Both the position numbers and the translations under genes were made by a program. This document shows positions 6,270-9,959 of a stretch of 9,959 nucleotides of DNA, piece by piece (the first letter of the stretch is position 1; the number at the start of each line of letters is the position of its first letter). Below the pieces are notes generated by a model. It had not been told where the DNA came from and made no database searches. It saw only the letters and a list, made by a program, of their open reading frames with translations. This DNA is from Acidimicrobiaceae bacterium (GTDB lineage Bacteria > Actinomycetota > Acidimicrobiia > Acidimicrobiales > UBA10347), in contig DNHM01000410.1 in assembly GCA_003485885.1 (NCBI GenBank), positions 1 through 9,959 on the forward strand, written 5' to 3'.

Positions 6270-8225
6270 TTAGAAATCGTAGAAGTCGTCGTAGAAGTCG
6301 GCTTCGTCTTCCAGTTCGACCGAGTCGTCGATACTGCCGTCGGACTCGTAGTCGTAATCGATGTAGAGCGAGCTACCTTCGCCGTCCCACTCCAAGAAGT
6401 TCACGTACATGGTGTCGTCGGGCAGCAACTCGATGTCGTTGTGGCCAAAGACCTGTTCGCCCTCGTCGTCGATGCGCAGCAACAGGAACTCGTAGATGCC
6501 GTATTCCTGTTGATCAAACGTGTTCAAGATGAAGTCGCCGTTTTCGAAGTCGAGCGCCACGTTGAAGGCTCCACCCGGTTCGATGCTGGCCGCCCGGGTG
6601 ACGAACTCGTAGTCGGCTTCGTCGGTGACCAAGCCAAACCAGATATCGGGCGAGTCGCTGTATTCGCTGCTGTAGCGCAAGGTGAAGAATTCGTCGTCCT
6701 CGATGAAGATATCGATGATGTCTTGCTCACCGGGGCCTAACAAGATCTCTTCGACGACCATGTTGAAGCCGGGTCCGATGAGCGTGACGTCGGCCGAAGC
6801 GACCTCTTCGAGTTGCGAACCGTCGACAGCGATCGTGAACTCCGTCATGTCAGCAGGCAGGCGATAGACAGCCTCGTTGTCGACGTCCCAGACGTCGACC
6901 AGGAACTTAAGCGGGTTCGATGAGGCTCCTTCGATCTCGTTGACGAACGAACCATCTTCGAGCCAACCCAGGCGGCTGCCATTGGGCGCAGTGATGAGCA
7001 GATTGGCTTCGCCGTCGAGCCAGATCTCGATGCCGCCGGCCCCAGGTGCTGCTGGTGTTGCCGCCGACGATTTGTTGCCCAGGCTCGCTCGGTCGGCGTC
7101 ACCGAAGAACTGCTGTTGAGTCCCCAAGCGTGGGGAGATTGCCACGAGCTCGAGCGTCTCGGTGCTGGCGTCGCCTTCGTAGAGATCGGCTTGGACATCG
7201 GGGTTGGTTGATGCCTCGTACTGCCACGTATTGGCGTCGTAGTCGATCGTCATGACTCGGGTCGTCAGCGGATAGTTGTTGTCGTACAGGTACACCGAGT
7301 AGATGCCGGGCGTTATCTCTTCAACTGCATACGGGGTGATGGCATGGCCGCCGCTGAAATCGCGCTTGTAGATGCCCATTGCCCACCATTCGTCGGCGGA
7401 CTGGTCTTGTTCGAAGGAGACTTTTAGGGCGTCGACCACTGCGCGTGGAGACTCGTTGATCCTCTTCGATGCACCAGGATCGGTGGCCTGGGTGACCCAC
7501 CAATATGCGATCTCGCGTTGCAGGAACTCGTTGCCCTGGAACGGAATTTCGCTGGTGATATTGGCGCCGAAGTCATTGGGGCTGAGCTGGTCGAAGTAGA
7601 ACAGCGAGCTCAGGACCGCCATACCTTCGCAATGGCCACCAGCCATGGCTTCGTTCATCTGCATCATCCACTGGCGAGCAGGTGGTGTGAGCGTGCAACC
7701 GTTGGCGACATTGGCGCACACATCGAAGCCAAACATGCGTTGCATCTCGACCGGGGTCAGATTGACCACGCCTTCTTCCCCGCCATAGTTAAAGAAGCCG
7801 AACGAGTCGACAAAGGGATCGAAGGCCAAGCTGACGGCATCGACGCCCGGGACCACCGAGTCTTGGAGCGGCGTGCCCTGAGTCGATGCAGACGCTGTGT
7901 CGGCGCTGGATTCTTCGCTTGGCAGACATTCGTCGAGGAGGAATCCTTCGTCGTCGAAACACTCGTCGGGTAGTAGACCCTGTTCGTCGCAAGACGCGAA
8001 GTCTTCGTCGCTCGCAAAACACTGGATGGGGATGCTGCCCGTCGGGTTGACCAGCTCGGGCGCTTCATCTGCCGGTTCAACGTCTGCGCTTGTGTCGGCT
8101 GGTTCTGACGCTGCATCGCTGGCCTGCTCGGTATCGAGTTCTTGGGCGACCTCGCTTGAGCTGCACGCAGAAGCAGTCAAGCTCATGAGCATGAGGATCA
8201 TGATGATCAGTCGTCGAACGTTCAC
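6270..8225 (-). CDS. Large lipoprotein with a papain-like cysteine-peptidase pattern and beta-rich C-terminus
   Basis: I do not recognise a named family. The 651-residue product starts MNVRRLIIMILMLMSLTASAC, a lipoprotein signal with C21. Residues 22-60 are an acidic linker. Residues 69-100 carry cysteines C69, C79, C89 and C100 at roughly ten-residue steps in acidic sequence. The catalytic-looking part spans about 140-370: GGHC199EGMAV, then GGH294AITPYAV, then YLYD315NNYP. This Cys, His, Asp/Asn order with flanking glycines is typical of the papain fold, so peptidase or transpeptidase-like activity outside the cell is inferred. Residues about 395-630 look beta-rich (EIWLDGEANLLITAPNGS). The tail from about 609 is hyperacidic and ends in DFYD repeats. 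GTG 8225 is preferred over the open frame to 8369 because GAAGGA stands 5 nt upstream and the signal peptide begins there. It is divergent from rnpB. Confidence 0.82.
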   Translation of the reverse strand: MNVRRLIIMILMLMSLTASACSSSEVAQELDTEQASDAASEPADTSADVEPADEAPELVNPTGSIPIQCFASDEDFASCDEQGLLPDECFDDEGFLLDECLPSEESSADTASASTQGTPLQDSVVPGVDAVSLAFDPFVDSFGFFNYGGEEGVVNLTPVEMQRMFGFDVCANVANGCTLTPPARQWMMQMNEAMAGGHCEGMAVLSSLFYFDQLSPNDFGANITSEIPFQGNEFLQREIAYWWVTQATDPGASKRINESPRAVVDALKVSFEQDQSADEWWAMGIYKRDFSGGHAITPYAVEEITPGIYSVYLYDNNYPLTTRVMTIDYDANTWQYEASTNPDVQADLYEGDASTETLELVAISPRLGTQQQFFGDADRASLGNKSSAATPAAPGAGGIEIWLDGEANLLITAPNGSRLGWLEDGSFVNEIEGASSNPLKFLVDVWDVDNEAVYRLPADMTEFTIAVDGSQLEEVASADVTLIGPGFNMVVEEILLGPGEQDIIDIFIEDDEFFTLRYSSEYSDSPDIWFGLVTDEADYEFVTRAASIEPGGAFNVALDFENGDFILNTFDQQEYGIYEFLLLRIDDEGEQVFGHNDIELLPDDTMYVNFLEWDGEGSSLYIDYDYESDGSIDDSVELEDEADFYDDFYDF

Positions 8226-8498
8226 ATTGGTCCTTCGAGAGGGGCAAGCGGATCGGCTTGCTGGGATGATTCGGCTCAACACTCTGGCGTCCAAAGCTGA
8301 CGCCGGGGCGGTCGAGTCGGCGACGTCCTTCGAAACGGTCCTTCGGGTGTGACGCCTTGGGTCCGACAAGTTTCGGGATGGCTATCGCCGAGCCGTCAGA
8401 ATATCAGCAAGCGAGCTGGCAAGACCGAGTGTCGAGTGGGGGCTAGCAACGGGCCGTGCAGTTGCGCCGCTCGGCATCGAAGGCAGATAGCATCGCCA
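8226..8498. promoter_or_regulatory. Divergent region between the lipoprotein gene and rnpB
   Basis: This 273-bp gap separates the minus-strand lipoprotein gene from plus-strand rnpB. No gene was found in it. It should hold the promoters of both. On the plus strand TAGCAT at 8488-8493 is 5 nt before the inferred rnpB 5' end and fits a -10 element; TTGCGC at 8462-8467 resembles a -35 but at 20 bp is further away than usual. The octamer GTCCTTCG occurs three times, at 8230, 8325 and 8338. The lipoprotein mRNA may have a long leader. Confidence 0.4.
8231..8236 (-). promoter_or_regulatory. Ribosome binding site of the 651-residue lipoprotein gene
   Basis: On the minus strand GAAGGA stands 5 nt before GTG 8225. 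It settles the start at the signal peptide and rules out the longer frame, whose extra 48 residues are Arg/Ser/Ala-rich and would bury the signal sequence. Confidence 0.65.
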
Positions 8499-8880
<382 letters not shown>

Positions 8881-8902
8881 CCACACCACTGAATAGGCCA
8901 AA

Positions 8903-8922
8903 GTTGTTGCAATAGCAACGAT
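8903..8922 (+). terminator. Possible rnpB terminator hairpin without T-tract
   Basis: GTTGTTGC (8903-8910) pairs with GCAACGAT (8915-8922) across an AATA loop, giving eight pairs including two G-U wobbles, 22 nt after the end of P1. There is no run of T after it. Actinobacterial terminators often lack one, but the assignment is weak. It may instead be a recombinase arm site. Confidence 0.35.
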
Positions 8923-9010
8923 CTAGGCACCCTCGCGAGTGACGCCCATTAACACCGTTTGACCCCGTTTTACGGGTAGGTCGTTGGACGGATATTGGAC
9001 GGAGCAACCC

Positions 9011-9016
9011 GAAGGG
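9011..9016 (+). promoter_or_regulatory. Ribosome binding site of the integrase
   Basis: GAAGGG lies 7 nt before ATG 9024. It supports that ATG as the start; the protein begun there has the basic N-terminus usual for this recombinase type. Confidence 0.6.
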
Positions 9017-9023
9017 CAACACC

Positions 9024-9959
9024 ATGGGGTCAAAACAGCCGAAACACAAAGGTCGTGGCGGCAAGAAGGCCGGATGGCGGGCGCTCTATCGAGACAACGA
9101 AAACAAACAACGATCCAAGTCGTTCGACCGCAAAGCCGACGCCCAACGATTCCTAGCCACCGTCGAAGCCGACCAACTACGGGGCACCTACGTCGACCCA
9201 CGGGCCGGAAGAATCACCCTGAGCGAGTATGCAGAAACGTTCATGGCCGCCCAGGTTTGGCGAGAAGGGACTCGGGCGACAGCACAAAGCCACGTCGATA
9301 ACCACATCGGCCCCGCACTAGGTAGCAGGCAACTGGCCACGATCACCCGCACAGACGTGCAGGCGTTCGTTTCGGAACTCTCCGCTAAGGGACTGGCGCC
9401 GACAACGGTGCACGGCATTCACGTTCGGCTTGTGTCCTTCTTTGAAGCCGCGGTGCATGACGGCAAGATCGTTCGTTCTCCCGCCATCAAGATCCAACTA
9501 CCGAAGACCATCAAGACCGCAGCGTCACAGGTTGTAGCGCTGGACTTGGATTACGTGCGCCGTATCGCCGACGCCGCCCCGCCACATTTGACGGCGTTCG
9601 TGTGGCTAATCGCCACCGCTGGCCTACGACCCGGCGAAGCCGCCAGGCTAACCGTGGAGCGTGTCAACTTCTTAAAGAAGACCATCGACGTAGACCGGCA
9701 AATGTTGACGCCGCCGAAGGGGTCACCGCACCTAGCCCCGACGAAGACATCGGCCAGTGTGCGAACCGTGCCCATCAATAACTCGTTGGTTGCTGAACTG
9801 AATCGGCATATGCAGGACCATCCCCCGGTGGAGATCGAACCCGGCGCCACACTCATCTTCACCAATAGCCACGGCCAGCCGTTGCGGCGAGACACCATCG
9901 GGAAGTCGTGGCGCAAACTACGAACCGACCTAGACCTACCCGACGAAGCCCGTGGATGG
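9024..9959 (+). CDS. Tyrosine recombinase (phage-type integrase), C-terminus cut by the window edge
   Basis: The frame is open from ATG 9024 to the right edge (312 complete codons). Residues 1-30 are basic and glycine-rich, and about 17-60 (GWRALYRDNENKQRSKSFDR) resemble the AP2-like arm-binding domain of actinophage integrases. Residues about 64-160 form the SAM-like core-binding domain (LSEYAETFMAAQ, then TDVQAFVSEL and TTVHGIHVRLVSFFEAAV). The catalytic domain begins near 172 with box I ATAGLRPGEAARL (R202) and the beta-hairpin lysine K241 in PTKTSASVRTVPI. The HxxR, His/Trp and Tyr motifs would follow past the edge, so activity cannot be judged. Leucine is written CTA in 11 of 26 cases, unlike the FKBP gene here, which suggests recent transfer. 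It reads away from rnpB, so the mobile element would extend to the right. An integrative element or prophage is likely; which one is unknown. Confidence 0.92.
   Translation, partial: MGSKQPKHKGRGGKKAGWRALYRDNENKQRSKSFDRKADAQRFLATVEADQLRGTYVDPRAGRITLSEYAETFMAAQVWREGTRATAQSHVDNHIGPALGSRQLATITRTDVQAFVSELSAKGLAPTTVHGIHVRLVSFFEAAVHDGKIVRSPAIKIQLPKTIKTAASQVVALDLDYVRRIADAAPPHLTAFVWLIATAGLRPGEAARLTVERVNFLKKTIDVDRQMLTPPKGSPHLAPTKTSASVRTVPINNSLVAELNRHMQDHPPVEIEPGATLIFTNSHGQPLRRDTIGKSWRKLRTDLDLPDEARGW

Larger units (their letters stand above)
8881..9023 (+). other. Spacer between rnpB and the integrase, candidate attachment-site region
   Basis: This 143-bp spacer holds a hairpin at 8903-8922, the palindrome CTCGCGAG at 8932-8939, the inverted repeat CCCGT-TTT-ACGGG at 8964-8976, and two direct copies of TTGGACGGA at 8984-8992 and 8995-9003 (period 11 bp). 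Such a mix just upstream of an integrase gene is typical of recombinase or excisionase arm sites and the integrase promoter. The core crossover site itself cannot be found without the matching copy beyond the window. Confidence 0.4.

Noticed and set aside
7518..8352. Two overlapping plus-strand open frames of 151 residues each
   Set aside because: Both are antisense to the 651-residue lipoprotein gene with signal peptide and catalytic-type motifs; the shadow proteins lack any domain sign.
8226..8369. Upstream extension of the 651-residue lipoprotein
   Set aside because: It would place 48 Arg/Ser/Ala-rich residues ahead of a clean lipoprotein signal and ignore the GAAGGA site before GTG 8225.
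9551..9916. Minus-strand open frame of 121 residues
   Set aside because: It is antisense to the integrase catalytic domain.

Overview
The window is GC-rich and reads like a chromosomal segment of a high-GC actinobacterium. Abundant GTG starts, very acidic secreted lipoproteins, a PimB-like glycosyltransferase and coiled-coil proteins of an actinobacterial style point to an Acidimicrobiia-type organism. That placement is an inference from protein style, not from a marker gene tree. No insertion sequence, CRISPR array, tRNA or rRNA was found.

Left part (1-4581), all on the minus strand. A probable operon is read right to left: a 650-residue coiled-coil protein with a C-terminal NYN/PIN-like fold (2629-4581), queG for epoxyqueuosine reductase (1602-2624, 4 bp gap), a GT4 glycosyltransferase (481-1602, sharing one base with queG), and after a 76-bp gap a small four-helix membrane protein that runs off the left edge (1-404). 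The first three genes are packed tightly enough to suggest translational coupling.

Middle part (4582-8498). A 100-bp divergent spacer separates the operon from a plus-strand lipoprotein with three FKBP-type prolyl isomerase domains (4682-6082), the third lacking most of the active-site residues. It converges on a minus-strand lipoprotein of 651 residues (6270-8225) with a papain-like Cys/His/Asp pattern, a cysteine repeat spaced about every ten residues and a hyperacidic aromatic tail. The convergent spacer carries three 13-bp tandem repeats centred on TGGCCA. Both products are predicted to be tethered outside the cytoplasmic membrane. They could work together in folding and processing exported proteins, but only their position suggests it.

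Right part (8499-9959). A complete type A RNase P RNA gene (rnpB, about 8499-8880) lies on the plus strand and was identified from its conserved core and covarying helices. It is followed 143 bp later by a tyrosine recombinase (9024 to the right edge, C-terminus missing) whose leucine codon choice differs sharply from its neighbour. This is the layout expected at the left end of an integrated element that used the 3' end of rnpB as its attachment site. That is the most interesting hypothesis here, and it needs sequence beyond the right edge to test.
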